Origin: Polymorphobacter_B sp038225475
Lineage (GTDB): Bacteria > Pseudomonadota > Alphaproteobacteria > Sphingomonadales > Sphingomonadaceae
Direction: 5' to 3'
Assembly (NCBI GenBank): GCA_038225475.1
Contig: JBBRRA010000002.1
Span: 62,001 to 126,000 of the forward strand
Length of the DNA: 64,000 nt
Part shown: positions 17,590 through 26,083 of the stretch, in pieces
Layout of the letters: every line of letters begins with the position of its first letter
How positions within the stretch are numbered: the stretch's first letter is position 1
Position numbers and translations under genes: made by a program
Notes under the pieces: model-generated
The model's database searches: none
What the model was told of the DNA's origin: nothing
What the model saw: the letters and a program-made list of their open reading frames with translations, nothing else

Positions 17590-18504
17590 CTACGCCGCGT
17601 CGGCAATGCTGTTGCGGCCGGCACGTTTCGCCGAATAGAGCGCCGCATCCGCCCGCGCGAGCAAGGCAGCGCCGTCGTGGTCGCTCGCCATCTGTGCCGC
17701 GACCCCGATGCTGACCGTCAACCCGACCGTGCAGGGTTCGCTCAGCCGCATATCGGCAACCGCAACCCGCAGCCGCTCGGCAACATCGCGCGCCGTCTGC
17801 AGGTCGGTATCGGGCATGATCACCGCCAGCTCGTCGCCGCCGTAGCGCGCCACCGTATCGACCGCGCGGACATTGGCCACCAGCTGCGCCGCAACCGCCG
17901 CCAGCGCCCGGTCGCCCACCGCATGGCCATGCACATCGTTGATCGGCTTGAACGAATCGATATCGAGCATGAGCAGCGCCAACGGCTCGTGCGTGGCACG
18001 CGACCGCGCCATGGCCTCCTCGAGGCGGCTGTCGAGATAGTGGCGGTTGAAGGCCCCGGTGACGGCATCGACGGTCGCCAGCCGCCGGATGTGCTGCTGC
18101 TCGTCGGCGATCCGGTCGGCGCTATGCTTGCGCCGCAGCAGCGCTCCGATCCGCGCCGCCAGCTCGCTTGGCAGCAGCGGCAGCGTCGCGCAGTCGGCCG
18201 CCCCGAGCGCCAGCACGGTGACCAGCGCAATGCTATCGCCGGGCGGCACCAGCGCCAGCACCGGGATGCGCTGCAGGGACGGATCGGCTGCGACCTGCGC
18301 CAGCAGCCGCATTGCCCCGCGCCGCGCCGTGGCGTCATCCGCCTCACTGTCGACCAGCATGACGACCGTCGTCGGTTGCATCGCCTGCAGCATCGTCAGC
18401 GCCAGTTCGACCGGACCGGTCAGAACCGAGCCGAGGGCGCACAGCTGCACTGCGAGGTCGCCCAGAGCGCCTGCATCACCCGTCAAAAGGATGCGTGCTG
18501 TCAT
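17590..18504 (-). CDS. PleD-like diguanylate cyclase with a degenerate receiver domain
   Basis: Predicted to make cyclic di-GMP. 304 aa: residues ~3-128 have a receiver-type fold but lack the acidic pocket and phospho-acceptor Asp (VVMLVDSEAD at the expected place), resembling the adaptor receiver of PleD. Residues ~140-300 are a GGDEF domain with active-site loop GGDEL (222-226) and an intact inhibitory-site RxxD (RAVD, 213-216) at the PleD spacing. Classical PleD is ~450 aa with two receivers, so this looks like a shortened relative. Location beside rpmG supports PleD ancestry, but no divK is nearby. Confidence 0.88.
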   Translation of the reverse strand: MTARILLTGDAGALGDLAVQLCALGSVLTGPVELALTMLQAMQPTTVVMLVDSEADDATARRGAMRLLAQVAADPSLQRIPVLALVPPGDSIALVTVLALGAADCATLPLLPSELAARIGALLRRKHSADRIADEQQHIRRLATVDAVTGAFNRHYLDSRLEEAMARSRATHEPLALLMLDIDSFKPINDVHGHAVGDRALAAVAAQLVANVRAVDTVARYGGDELAVIMPDTDLQTARDVAERLRVAVADMRLSEPCTVGLTVSIGVAAQMASDHDGAALLARADAALYSAKRAGRNSIADAA

Positions 18505-18678
18505 CGTCTCCCGTTACCGCGACCGCGGCGCCCGTTTACCCTTCATTAGCTATAAGGAAAGAATCCGTTTTGGAAAGACCTCAATGCAACTCGTTGCTGC
18601 GGCACTGGCGGGCTGGTCGCCGTGGCGCGCAGCGGGTACAGCATCCGCTCACCTTCCAGCGGCGAGAATGACCGTCCA

Positions 18679-18969
18679 ATGCGCATATCGTCTAGCAATG
18701 ATCACCGCTCGCGCGCTGTGCCCGATCCGGAAACATTGGCGCTGCAGGCGCTCGCCTTTATCGCGGCAGACGCCGAACTCGGACCACGCTTGCTCGATCT
18801 GACCGGACTCGACAGCGCGACGCTGCGCGCGCGTGCCGGCGACCGCGACGTGCTGAGTGCGACGCTTGGCTTCCTCGCCGCGCACGAACCGAGCCTGCTC
18901 GCCTGCGCCCGCGCGCTCGACGTCAGCCCCGACGTGCTGATCGATGCCGAGCGGCGGCTCAGCCTGTGA
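18679..18969 (+). CDS. DUF3572 family protein
   Basis: 96 aa, largely helical. The core (PDPETLALQALAFIAADAEL ... LLDLTGLDSATLRARA ... LAAHEPSLLACARAL) matches the DUF3572 pattern seen in alphaproteobacteria, whose function is unknown. ATG 18679 is used; a GTG at 18718 immediately before the conserved core is an alternative. Its stop overlaps the next gene by 4 nt (GTGA), so the two are likely co-translated. Confidence 0.75.
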   Translation: MRISSSNDHRSRAVPDPETLALQALAFIAADAELGPRLLDLTGLDSATLRARAGDRDVLSATLGFLAAHEPSLLACARALDVSPDVLIDAERRLSL

Positions 18970-19577
18970 GCGCGCGTCCGCTGGTGATTTCGGATTGCGA
19001 CGAGGTGCTGTTGCACTTTGTGACGCCGTTCGAGGCGTATTTGCAATCGGTCCACGACCTGACGCTCAGGCTCGACAGCTTCGCGCTGGCCGGCAATATC
19101 CGCAATGCGAAGGGCGAGGCGATCGAGATGACGGCGTTCCCATCGCTGCTCGACGGGTTCTTCGATACGCATATGCCGACGCAAACGCCGGCACCGCATG
19201 CCGTCGAGTCGCTCGCGACGCTGGCGGAAAGCTGCGACATCGTGATCCTCACCAATCTGGGCGATCGATACAACGCGCCGCGTACCGCCGAATTGCAGCG
19301 GTTGGGAATGCCGTATCGCGTCGTCACAAATCAAGGGCCAAAGGGCGCACCCGTCGCGGCGTTAGTGGCGGAATACCGTCCGAGTACAACGGTTTTCATC
19401 GACGACCTGCCGCCGCATCACAGCTCGGTCAAGCGCGCGTCGCCCGAGGTTCGCCGCCTGCACATGGTCGCCGATGCGCAGTTGCAACCATTGATTCCGC
19501 CCGCAATCGACGCCGATGCGCGTATTGATGGTTGGCCTGCGGCGTTGCTCCGCATTCAATCCTGGTTCGGAAGGTAG
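18966..19577 (+). CDS. HAD-superfamily hydrolase
   Basis: 203 aa. Haloacid-dehalogenase motifs are visible: motif I DCDEV (nucleophile Asp10, acid/base Asp12), motif II ILTNLG near residue 96, a Lys in GPKGAP as motif III, and motif IV FIDDLPPHH near 140. The small cap between residues ~20 and 80 does not point to a substrate. GTG start overlaps the DUF3572 stop. The ridA gene follows after 3 nt, suggesting one operon through to 21177. Confidence 0.82.
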   Translation: MSARPLVISDCDEVLLHFVTPFEAYLQSVHDLTLRLDSFALAGNIRNAKGEAIEMTAFPSLLDGFFDTHMPTQTPAPHAVESLATLAESCDIVILTNLGDRYNAPRTAELQRLGMPYRVVTNQGPKGAPVAALVAEYRPSTTVFIDDLPPHHSSVKRASPEVRRLHMVADAQLQPLIPPAIDADARIDGWPAALLRIQSWFGR

Positions 19578-19580
19578 GAC

Positions 19581-20048
19581 ATGATGAATATCGAAGCGAA
19601 GCTGGAGGAGCTCGGCATCGTGTTGCCTCATGCCGCCGCCCCCGTTGCCAACTATGTCCCCGGCGTCGTTGCTGGCGGCTTGCTGTATATCTCGGGGCAG
19701 ATCCCGTTCGATACCGAGGGCGTGCCGATTCGTGGCCGAGTCGGTGAAACGCTGACAACCAAGGAAGGCGCCGCCGCCGCCGCTCGCTGCGCTGTGGGGC
19801 TGATCGCGCAGATCAAGGCTGCACTCGGCTCGCTCGACCGCGTTCAGCGCATCGTCAAGATCGGCGTGTTCGTGGCCTCGACGCCCGATTATACCGATCA
19901 TCCCAAGGTCGCGAACGGCGCGTCGGATTTACTTGTCGCAGTATTCGGGGAGGCTGGCCGCCATGCACGCAGCGCGGTGGGTGTGGCAGCGCTGCCGCTC
20001 GGCGTTGCAGTCGAAGTCGATGCCGTCATCGCTGTGCATGACGGCTGA
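19581..20048 (+). CDS. RidA/YjgF family protein
   Basis: 155 aa of the RidA superfamily (enamine/imine deaminase fold, trimeric). Family features include YISGQIPFDTEGVPIRGRVG, the helix AALGSLDRVQRIVKIGVFVAS and the end ARSAVGVAALPLGVAVEVDAV, carrying the substrate-binding Arg. The length and N-terminal extension fit the YjgH-like subfamily rather than canonical ~128-aa RidA, so a role in detoxifying aminoacrylate is only possible. It overlaps the next gene by 11 nt. Confidence 0.88.
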   Translation: MMNIEAKLEELGIVLPHAAAPVANYVPGVVAGGLLYISGQIPFDTEGVPIRGRVGETLTTKEGAAAAARCAVGLIAQIKAALGSLDRVQRIVKIGVFVASTPDYTDHPKVANGASDLLVAVFGEAGRHARSAVGVAALPLGVAVEVDAVIAVHDG

Positions 20049-21177
20049 TATCACCGCGCGAATCCTGCGCCACGCGAACGACATTTCCGCCGCCGACTGG
20101 AACGCCTGCGCAGGCCCCGGCAATCCATTCCTGCAGCATGAATTTTTCACCGCGCTCGAGGATTCGGGCAGTGCGGCAGCGGCGACCGGATGGCAACCAG
20201 TCCATCTCGCGATCGACGGCGACGACGGTCGTCTCGCGGCGCTGATGCCCGCCTATCTGAAATCGCACAGCCAGGGCGAGTATGTCTTCGACCATAATTG
20301 GGCCGATGCGTGGAGCCGCGCAGGCGGTCGCTATTATCCCAAACTGCAGTCGAGCGTGCCATTCACGCCGGCCACCGGTAATCGTTTGCTCCTCCGCGAT
20401 CCGTCGCTTGGCCCGGCGCTGCTCGCGGCGGCCGAGGCACTCACCGTCCAGAACAAACTGTCATCAGCGCATGCCACGTTCATCATGCCCGAACAGGTTC
20501 CCGTGTTTGAAGCGGCAGGCTGGCTGCTGCGCATTGATCAGCAGTTTCACTGGTACAACGACGGCTATGCGAGCTTCGACGATTTCCTCGCCGCGCTGTC
20601 GTCCCGGAAGCGCAAGGCGATCCGCAAGGAACGCGAGGCGGCAATGAGCGGCGGCGTCGAGATCGACATGCTGACCGGTGCGGCGATCACCGAGGCGCAT
20701 TGGGACGCGTTCTGGCATTTTTATCAGGATACCGGGGCGCGCAAATGGGGGCAGCCGTATCTGACGCGCCAATTCTTCTCGCTGTTCGGTGAGCGGATGG
20801 CGGATCGCGTGCTGCTCGGCGTCGCCCGGCGAGGCGGGCGGATTATTGCCGGCGCGCTCAACCTGATCGGCGACGATTGCCTGTACGGGCGCTATTGGGG
20901 GTGCAGCGAAGAGGTGCCATTCCTGCATTTCGAGCTTTGCTATCACCGCGCGATCGACTGGGCGATCGCCAACGGTCGTGCCCGGGTCGAGGCCGGGGCA
21001 CAAGGCGCGCACAAACTGGCGCGCGGCTATCGCCCGACACCGACATATTCAGCGCATTATATTCCGAACGCCGGTTTTCGGGAGGCGGTGGCGGGGTTCC
21101 TCGAGCGCGAGCGCGAGGCGGTCGCCGAGCATATCGAGATGCTCGACGAGGAAGGTCCGTTCAGGAAGTCCGGCTGA
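20038..21177 (+). CDS. GNAT/FemAB-like acyltransferase (DUF482, COG3146)
   Basis: 379 aa. Resembles the COG3146 family, annotated as predicted N-acyltransferases related to peptidoglycan FemAB proteins: FLQHEFFTALEDSGSA near the N-terminus, HNWADAWSRAGGRYYPKLQS (~85-104), SSRKRKAIRKERE (~178-190) and GRYWGCSEEVPFLHFELCYH (~280-300), ending with GAHKLARGYRPTPTYSAHYI. The substrate is unknown. ATG 20038 lies inside the end of ridA. The 3' end overlaps a convergent hydroxylase gene by 17 nt. Confidence 0.88.
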   Translation: MTADITARILRHANDISAADWNACAGPGNPFLQHEFFTALEDSGSAAAATGWQPVHLAIDGDDGRLAALMPAYLKSHSQGEYVFDHNWADAWSRAGGRYYPKLQSSVPFTPATGNRLLLRDPSLGPALLAAAEALTVQNKLSSAHATFIMPEQVPVFEAAGWLLRIDQQFHWYNDGYASFDDFLAALSSRKRKAIRKEREAAMSGGVEIDMLTGAAITEAHWDAFWHFYQDTGARKWGQPYLTRQFFSLFGERMADRVLLGVARRGGRIIAGALNLIGDDCLYGRYWGCSEEVPFLHFELCYHRAIDWAIANGRARVEAGAQGAHKLARGYRPTPTYSAHYIPNAGFREAVAGFLEREREAVAEHIEMLDEEGPFRKSG

Positions 21178-21982
21178 CGGGGTTAGTCGGCGAAGGCAGC
21201 AGCGGATCGAGCAATTGCGCGCCGAGCGTCGTCGGATGTACGCCGCGCACGCCATATTCGGCGGGCCATTCGCGCGGCATGTAGAGCGTCCCGAAGATAC
21301 GGTCGATCGCCGGGATCATCGCGGCAAAGTTGCGGTCGATATGGTCGGACCGCGTGTGGTGCCAGTGGTGGAACGCCGGGCTTGCCACCAGCCATTCGAG
21401 TGGGCCAAGCCGCCAGCGCAGGTTCGAATGGATGAAAAAGCCCCAGAATGTGCTGATCACGGTTACCAACTGCGCGAGCACCGTACCATCCATGCTGCTC
21501 GGTTCAGCCAGCCCGAGGACGTACAGCGGGATCAACGCGCAAACACGCCCGAACACCATATCGACCGGATGACCGCGCGTGTTGACGAGGAAGTCCATGT
21601 GCTCGGCGCTGTGGTGGAGCGCGTGAAAGCGCCATAGCAGCGGGATTGCGTGGCTTGCCCGGTGCGACCAGTAAAAGGCGATGTCGCCGACGACGAGCCC
21701 GATCACCAGCCGAGCCGCGAACGGAAGTGCTCCGATCGATGCGTAATAACTGTCGGGCACCAGTGCATGCACTGCCAGCGCGAGCGCGCCGAGCGGGATA
21801 ATTGCAATCACGAGCGCCGGCAGACTGCTCATCATATAATAAACCAGGTCGATCGCCATTTGCGGACGCCAGATCCGCGCCTGTTTGAGCGCAAAAAAGC
21901 GTTCGAGTGGCACAAAGATCAGCGCCAGCAGCGCGAGCCATGCTGCGAGATGCAAGAACTGCGTGAGGAGCGACCCGATCAT
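21161..21982 (-). CDS. Sterol desaturase / fatty-acid hydroxylase superfamily protein
   Basis: 273-aa membrane protein with four or five hydrophobic segments and the di-iron histidine boxes: HRASH at 107-111, HALHHS at 120-125 and HHWHH near 223. These enzymes hydroxylate or desaturate membrane lipids. In a sphingolipid producer, ceramide or fatty-acid hydroxylation is a reasonable guess, but carotenoid or hopanoid substrates cannot be excluded. ATG 21982 (MIGSLLTQFL) is used; an open frame upstream lacks family similarity. Confidence 0.88.
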   Translation of the reverse strand: MIGSLLTQFLHLAAWLALLALIFVPLERFFALKQARIWRPQMAIDLVYYMMSSLPALVIAIIPLGALALAVHALVPDSYYASIGALPFAARLVIGLVVGDIAFYWSHRASHAIPLLWRFHALHHSAEHMDFLVNTRGHPVDMVFGRVCALIPLYVLGLAEPSSMDGTVLAQLVTVISTFWGFFIHSNLRWRLGPLEWLVASPAFHHWHHTRSDHIDRNFAAMIPAIDRIFGTLYMPREWPAEYGVRGVHPTTLGAQLLDPLLPSPTNPVSRTS

Positions 21983-22046
21983 GGGACTTGAATACCGCGA
22001 AGCGAGGCACTGCTCAAGGCAATGCCCCGCTTCGCGGCAGTGTGCC

Positions 22047-22742
22047 TCAGGCCGCGACGAATGCTGGCCGGCGGCGGCGTACCGCAACGCCAACCATGAC
22101 GAAGCCGCCGATCATCAATGCCCATGTCGCAGGCTCGGGGACGGCGGCAGTCAGCGACACGCCGTCCAGAAACGAGATCGGCGGCGCACCGGCCGGAGTT
22201 CCGGACGCAAGGAAGCTGAGCAGCTGCGACGTTGCGTGAGCGGTGAACGTCATCGTCTGCGCCTGCCACGGGCCGGTCGCGCCCTGCGCCAGCGTAAACA
22301 GGCTCGACAGCTGCGTATCGGTGCCGAACGACACCGACCAGCGTTCCGTCGTCGGGCCGGTAAAGCCGGCTTGCTGGCCCGCACCCTGATAAAAAGTCAG
22401 CGTGTATTGGCTGCCAACGGTCAGGCCGTTGATGGTCTGCGTGATCGCCGAGCGATACGCTGGATCGCCGTCTGCCTCAACGAAGTTGCCGCCGTCGGGA
22501 CTGATCGCGGGAAAGCCCTTGTATACCGACAGGTAGCTGCCGTCGTCGGCTGTGCCCGGCGCATCGATGTACGTCAGTGCGGCACCGCCGCCCCAGCCCG
22601 TCACATGGCCCGAAAAATTGGCCTTTTGGCCGGCCGCGATCGTCGCAGTCGAGAAGCTGCCGTTAGTGACAAGTTCGGTTACTGCCTGGGCAGCGGTGGC
22701 CGAGCTGAGCGCTGCGGCGGCAAAAATAATGGTCTTGATCAT
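22047..22742 (-). CDS. PEPxxWA-CTERM surface protein, paralogue A
   Basis: 231 aa. Signal peptide (MIKTIIFAAAALSSATAAQA), mature start with VTELVTNGSFSTATI, a beta-sandwich-like body, and the sorting tail AVPEPATWALMIGGFVMVGVA followed by RRRRP. The body is clearly paralogous to the next gene upstream: both have GGNF, the QT-NGLTVG/QTVTGLIVG turn, QQ-GFTG-TTE-W and LSFLA-GTP-G-PP--LLDGVSL. Like the product of 14164 it needs an exosortase from elsewhere in the genome. ATG 22742 has AAGGA 9 nt before it; ATG 22751 is less well placed. Confidence 0.88.
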   Translation of the reverse strand: MIKTIIFAAAALSSATAAQAVTELVTNGSFSTATIAAGQKANFSGHVTGWGGGAALTYIDAPGTADDGSYLSVYKGFPAISPDGGNFVEADGDPAYRSAITQTINGLTVGSQYTLTFYQGAGQQAGFTGPTTERWSVSFGTDTQLSSLFTLAQGATGPWQAQTMTFTAHATSQLLSFLASGTPAGAPPISFLDGVSLTAAVPEPATWALMIGGFVMVGVAVRRRRPAFVAA

Positions 22743-22843
22743 GCGATGCATTCCTTCAAATTGATTAATTGATGTGAATTGTTTGGGCAAAGCTCAGCCG
22801 CGGCTCGAGTCGCGAACGATTCCGGCCGTGTAGTCGCGATGCT

Positions 22844-23584
22844 TCAGGCAGTAACCGCGGCGGGGCGACGGCGACGAGCCGCGAAGCCAACCATCCCGAA
22901 CCCCGTGACAAGCAGCGCCCAGGTCGCGGGCTCGGGAACGGCATCCTGTGTGAGCGACACGCCGTCGAGCAGCGCAAACGGCGGCACGCCGCTGGGGGTG
23001 CCGATTGCGAGGAACGACAACACCGCCGAGCTCGACGTCGGCGTAAAGATGAAGCTCTGCTTCACCCAACCGCTGAAACCGTGATCGACGTTGCTGACGA
23101 TCGCAGTCTTCTGCGTCTCGCCACCAAGGCTCACTTGCCATTGTTCCGTGGTCGCTCCGGTGAAACCGGACTGCTGCGCTGCTGCCCAATAGAAAGAGAC
23201 TGTCGCTGCCTGTCCGACGATCAGGCCAGTAACCGTCTGATTGATGGCGAGCGTATTAAAGGCTCCATCGGCACCGATGAAGTTTCCGCCGGTCGGACTT
23301 GCGGCGGGCAGGCCGTTCGCTGCGCCGTCGCCTGGCCCCCACAGCTTGAGGTTCCCATATTCACCCGTAGCACCCGTGGTGTCCGCCGTGCCCGACTTAA
23401 AAAGGAAATTATAGCCGCTGGTCGTCCAGCCGGCGACCTGCTGTGTCGGATAGCGCGTGCCGAACTCGGCCGAGCTATTGAGTGTGGTCGTTTCGAAGTC
23501 ACCGTTGACGATCAGCTCGACCGCCTGCGCGGCGGTACCGGAGAGCAGCGCCGCGGCGCCGATAATGAACGACTTGAAAACCAT
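22844..23584 (-). CDS. PEPxxWA-CTERM surface protein, paralogue B
   Basis: 246 aa. Signal peptide (MVFKSFIIGAAALLSGTAAQA), mature start VELIVNGDFETTTL, a longer body than paralogue A, and a tail with DAVPEPATWALLVTGFGMVGF plus RRRRP. ATG 23584 has AAGGGG about 9 nt upstream. It is transcribed toward paralogue A, which follows after a 101-nt gap; a tandem duplication is likely. The two may be co-transcribed from the AT-rich region above 23585. Confidence 0.88.
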   Translation of the reverse strand: MVFKSFIIGAAALLSGTAAQAVELIVNGDFETTTLNSSAEFGTRYPTQQVAGWTTSGYNFLFKSGTADTTGATGEYGNLKLWGPGDGAANGLPAASPTGGNFIGADGAFNTLAINQTVTGLIVGQAATVSFYWAAAQQSGFTGATTEQWQVSLGGETQKTAIVSNVDHGFSGWVKQSFIFTPTSSSAVLSFLAIGTPSGVPPFALLDGVSLTQDAVPEPATWALLVTGFGMVGFAARRRRPAAVTA

Positions 23585-23733
23585 GATATCTTTGCCCCTT
23601 GGCTCGATGGAAAGTTGCTCGGGGCGGATTTGTAAAACATTTGGGCTGGGCGTTTTCTGTCCCTTGCGGCCCGTGTGTTCGCATCTCCGCTTGGCCATCC
23701 CTTGCACCAATCATGCCAACGGGTAATTATCCG

Positions 23734-23820
23734 TTAACTATTTGGATGCGTCGTTATTTCAGTCACTTAAATAGTTAATAATATTATTTCGTCTCAAGAT
23801 AAGACTATTAACTATTTGGA
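23734..23820. repeat. Three TTAACTATTT elements, two forming a 12-bp inverted repeat
   Basis: TTAACTATTTGGA occurs at 23734-23746 and 23808-23820, and the reverse complement AAATAGTTAA at 23769-23778. AAATAGTTAATA (23769-23780) and TATTAACTATTT (23806-23817) form a perfect 12-bp inverted repeat with a 25-nt spacer. The stretch is strikingly AT-rich for this genome and lies 150-240 nt upstream of the CTERM gene at 23584. It may be an operator array or promoter region. Confidence 0.6.
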
Positions 23821-23847
23821 AAGTGTCGGATTTCCTTACAACGGTGA

Positions 23848-24021
23848 TCACCACAGCTGCCGCTCCCCGTTGAGCTGATCGCTAACCAGCGTTGTTTGCC
23901 GTCCATATGGCGTGCGGACGATGGTGCCAGCGCGCACCGTGCAGTTGTGCGTCAGCAGGCGAGCCGCTACGAGCGTCCGCGCGCCATTTTGGTGATCATA
24001 CTGCCGAGGACCAGTTCCCAT
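23848..24021 (-). CDS. Possible small protein of 57 residues
   Basis: An ATG at 24021 opens a frame reading MGTGPRQYDHQNGARTLVAA, continuing with a basic, Thr/Leu-rich stretch and ending NGERQLW. The composition looks protein-like, with no signal peptide. No convincing ribosome site precedes the ATG, and I do not recognise the family. It would be transcribed toward the CTERM genes. Confidence 0.35.
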   Translation of the reverse strand: MGTGPRQYDHQNGARTLVAARLLTHNCTVRAGTIVRTPYGRQTTLVSDQLNGERQLW

Positions 24022-24070
24022 AGCGACGCTTTGGCCATCGACACTACGCCTCTCAACGCTGCTAAACCGA

Positions 24071-25357
24071 TTGGGCACGCGCGGGCGCAACCTTGGCTGG
24101 AACCTCGGCGGGCAATTCCTGCCGATGGTCGCAGGGCTGGTATTCGTGCCGCTGCTGATCCACGCGCTTGGCACCGCGCGCTTCGGCTTTCTCAGCCTTG
24201 TCTGGGTATTGATCGGCTATTTCAGTCTGTTCGACCTTGGCCTGTCGCGCGCGCTGACGCAGCGTGTTGCTACTCTGGGCGTGCGCGACGACGGCAAACG
24301 GCTTCGGACTGCAGTGGCGACCGGTATGGCGCTGATTTGTGCGCTGGCGCTGGCCAGCATACCGCTGCTGCTGGCTGCAAAGCCATTTTTGCTCGGTGAT
24401 TTGATTCACACGAGTGCCGATCTTGCCGTCGAGGCGAGTGCGGCATTTCCCTGGCTGGTGTTCGGCGTCCCCGTCGTGATCGTCGCCGCAGGCGTGCGCG
24501 GCATTTTGGAGGGGCAACACCGCTTTGCCGCAGTCAACCTGGTGCGAACGCCTGCCGGCATCTTGATGTTCGCGGCACCCTGGGCAGCGACACAGATTGC
24601 GCCTTCGCTCGAAGCGATTACCGCGGCAGTATTTGCCGTGCGGCTGGTCCAGCTACTCGGCTTCACGGCGCTTGCGTGGCCGCTGCTTCGCGAAGCGGTA
24701 TCGCGCGCCGCTTTCGACCGCTCCGAGGTTCGGCTGCTATTCGGTTTCGGCTTGTGGATGACAGTCAGCAACATCGTTGGGCCGGTATTGGTGTATCTTG
24801 ATCGGTTTGCGATCTCACATTTCGGCAGCTTGTCCGACGTGGCATTTTACAGCACGCCATTCGATCTGATTGCGCGGCTGCTGTTTGTTTCGACCGCCGT
24901 ATCGGGCGTGATGTTCCCTGTCCTAAGTGCGGCAATCGCGAAGGACCCCGCCGACGTCCCACGACTGGTCCGGCAGAATTACCTGCTGTTGTTCGGACTG
25001 ATCGCGCCGGTTGTGCTGGTCGTTATCGTGGTCGCCAAGCCGGCGCTGACATTATGGGTGGGTGCCGCATTTGCCGAGCGGAGCGCCCCGGTGCTGCAAA
25101 TCCTTGCCGTGGGCATCCTTCTCAATTCACTGACGACGGTGCCGTTCTCGGTGCTTCAGGCAATGCGCCGCGCCGATCTGACAGCGAAAATCCATCTGGC
25201 CGAACTGCCGGCCTATCTCGTGCTGCTGGCGGTGCTGGTGCAGCGCTTCGGTATTATCGGCGCGGCGGTGGCGTGGCTGCTGCGCGTGATGGTCGATCTT
25301 GCGTTGATTACGTGGACTGCGCGGCGGCTTCAGGCGCGCCAACGCAGCGGCGGCTGA
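24071..25357 (+). CDS. Polysaccharide flippase of the Wzx/MATE-like (MVF) superfamily
   Basis: 428 aa with about 12-14 hydrophobic segments. The N-terminal pattern NLGWNLGGQFLPMVAGLVFVPLLIHALG and FSLFDLGLSRALTQRVA is typical of oligosaccharide flippases that move lipid-linked repeat units across the inner membrane. TTG 24071 is the nearest recognised start, but the frame is open upstream with an amphipathic TLRLSTLLNRLG segment, so a CTG at 24059 or another start is possible. No polymerase or priming glycosyltransferase is adjacent. The 3' end overlaps the convergent methyltransferase gene by 28 nt. Confidence 0.85.
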   Translation: MGTRGRNLGWNLGGQFLPMVAGLVFVPLLIHALGTARFGFLSLVWVLIGYFSLFDLGLSRALTQRVATLGVRDDGKRLRTAVATGMALICALALASIPLLLAAKPFLLGDLIHTSADLAVEASAAFPWLVFGVPVVIVAAGVRGILEGQHRFAAVNLVRTPAGILMFAAPWAATQIAPSLEAITAAVFAVRLVQLLGFTALAWPLLREAVSRAAFDRSEVRLLFGFGLWMTVSNIVGPVLVYLDRFAISHFGSLSDVAFYSTPFDLIARLLFVSTAVSGVMFPVLSAAIAKDPADVPRLVRQNYLLLFGLIAPVVLVVIVVAKPALTLWVGAAFAERSAPVLQILAVGILLNSLTTVPFSVLQAMRRADLTAKIHLAELPAYLVLLAVLVQRFGIIGAAVAWLLRVMVDLALITWTARRLQARQRSGG

Positions 25358-26058
25358 ACGCTACCGGCCTCGGCCCGGAGCAGATACTGACTAGCAAGAT
25401 AATGTCGAAAGACGCCAAGCGTCAGGCGGTCGAACGTCCGTGTGCGCCCACGACTGGGACCAATCGCAATGCCGTCGGTGACGATCATACCCGCAGAGTG
25501 CAGCATGCCGACCGCGGTCTCGGCCGTGAAGAATTGTAGATGGGTGCGGTCGAGGATGCCCGCGTCGGCATAGTCGAAGCGCCGCCGGAGCAGCAGCGGC
25601 AGCACGACACTATAATGTGCGATGTTCGGAAGCGAGACGATCAGCGTGCCACCGGGCTGCAGCAACGGGAGGTAATTCGCCAGCACCGCGCCCGGGTTCG
25701 GAAAATGTTCGAGCACGTCGAGGAACAACATCAGATCGACCGGCGCCGCCCCCGCCGGTGGCCGGCTGGCGTCGCCGATATGCACCTGCGAGGCATTGAC
25801 GCGTAGGTCAGCCTCAACGGCTGGATTAAGCTCAATCCCGATTGTCGTCGCGTCAGGCTGGCGGCTCCGTAGCCAAGCAAGCGTGTTCCCACTTCCGCAA
25901 CCGACCTCGAGCACCCGGTCGTAGTGCACGGGCAAAAGACTTTCGATATCGCGCCGCGCAAAGCTGTAATAGGTCGGGTCGTCGGTGTAGACGGCGCGCA
26001 GCGGCGACGGAGCAGCCTCGCCAAGTTGCGCATCGATCCACTGATCCGCTTCGCTCAT
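25330..26058 (-). CDS. Class I SAM-dependent methyltransferase
   Basis: 242 aa. SAM-binding motif I is VLEVGCGSGNTLAWL near residues 50-64, followed by GIELNP (motif II), a post-II DASRPP, and LMLFLDVLEHFPNPGAVL (motif IV region), then LLQPGGTLIVSLPN. This pattern is common in methyltransferases of polysaccharide loci. The substrate is unknown; the neighbouring flippase suggests a sugar or glycolipid. ATG 26058 is preferred over 26073 because GGAG lies 9 nt before it. Confidence 0.82.
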   Translation of the reverse strand: MSEADQWIDAQLGEAAPSPLRAVYTDDPTYYSFARRDIESLLPVHYDRVLEVGCGSGNTLAWLRSRQPDATTIGIELNPAVEADLRVNASQVHIGDASRPPAGAAPVDLMLFLDVLEHFPNPGAVLANYLPLLQPGGTLIVSLPNIAHYSVVLPLLLRRRFDYADAGILDRTHLQFFTAETAVGMLHSAGMIVTDGIAIGPSRGRTRTFDRLTLGVFRHYLASQYLLRAEAGSVQPPLRWRA

Positions 26059-26083
26059 ACGCCCCGTCTCCATACTCCGGGGC

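Larger units (their letters stand above)
23585..24070. other. 486-nt region with no firmly supported gene
   Basis: Between the CTERM gene and the flippase. It contains the leader of the CTERM gene (23585-23730), the AT-rich repeat cluster (23734-23820), a possible 57-codon reading frame on the minus strand (23848-24021), and the upstream part of the flippase frame. No tRNA-like fold or terminator was recognised. Confidence 0.6.

Noticed and set aside
18547..18678. Small frame MQLVAAALAGW upstream of DUF3572
   Set aside because: Weak ribosome site and no stop before it runs into the downstream gene in another frame; it looks like chance.
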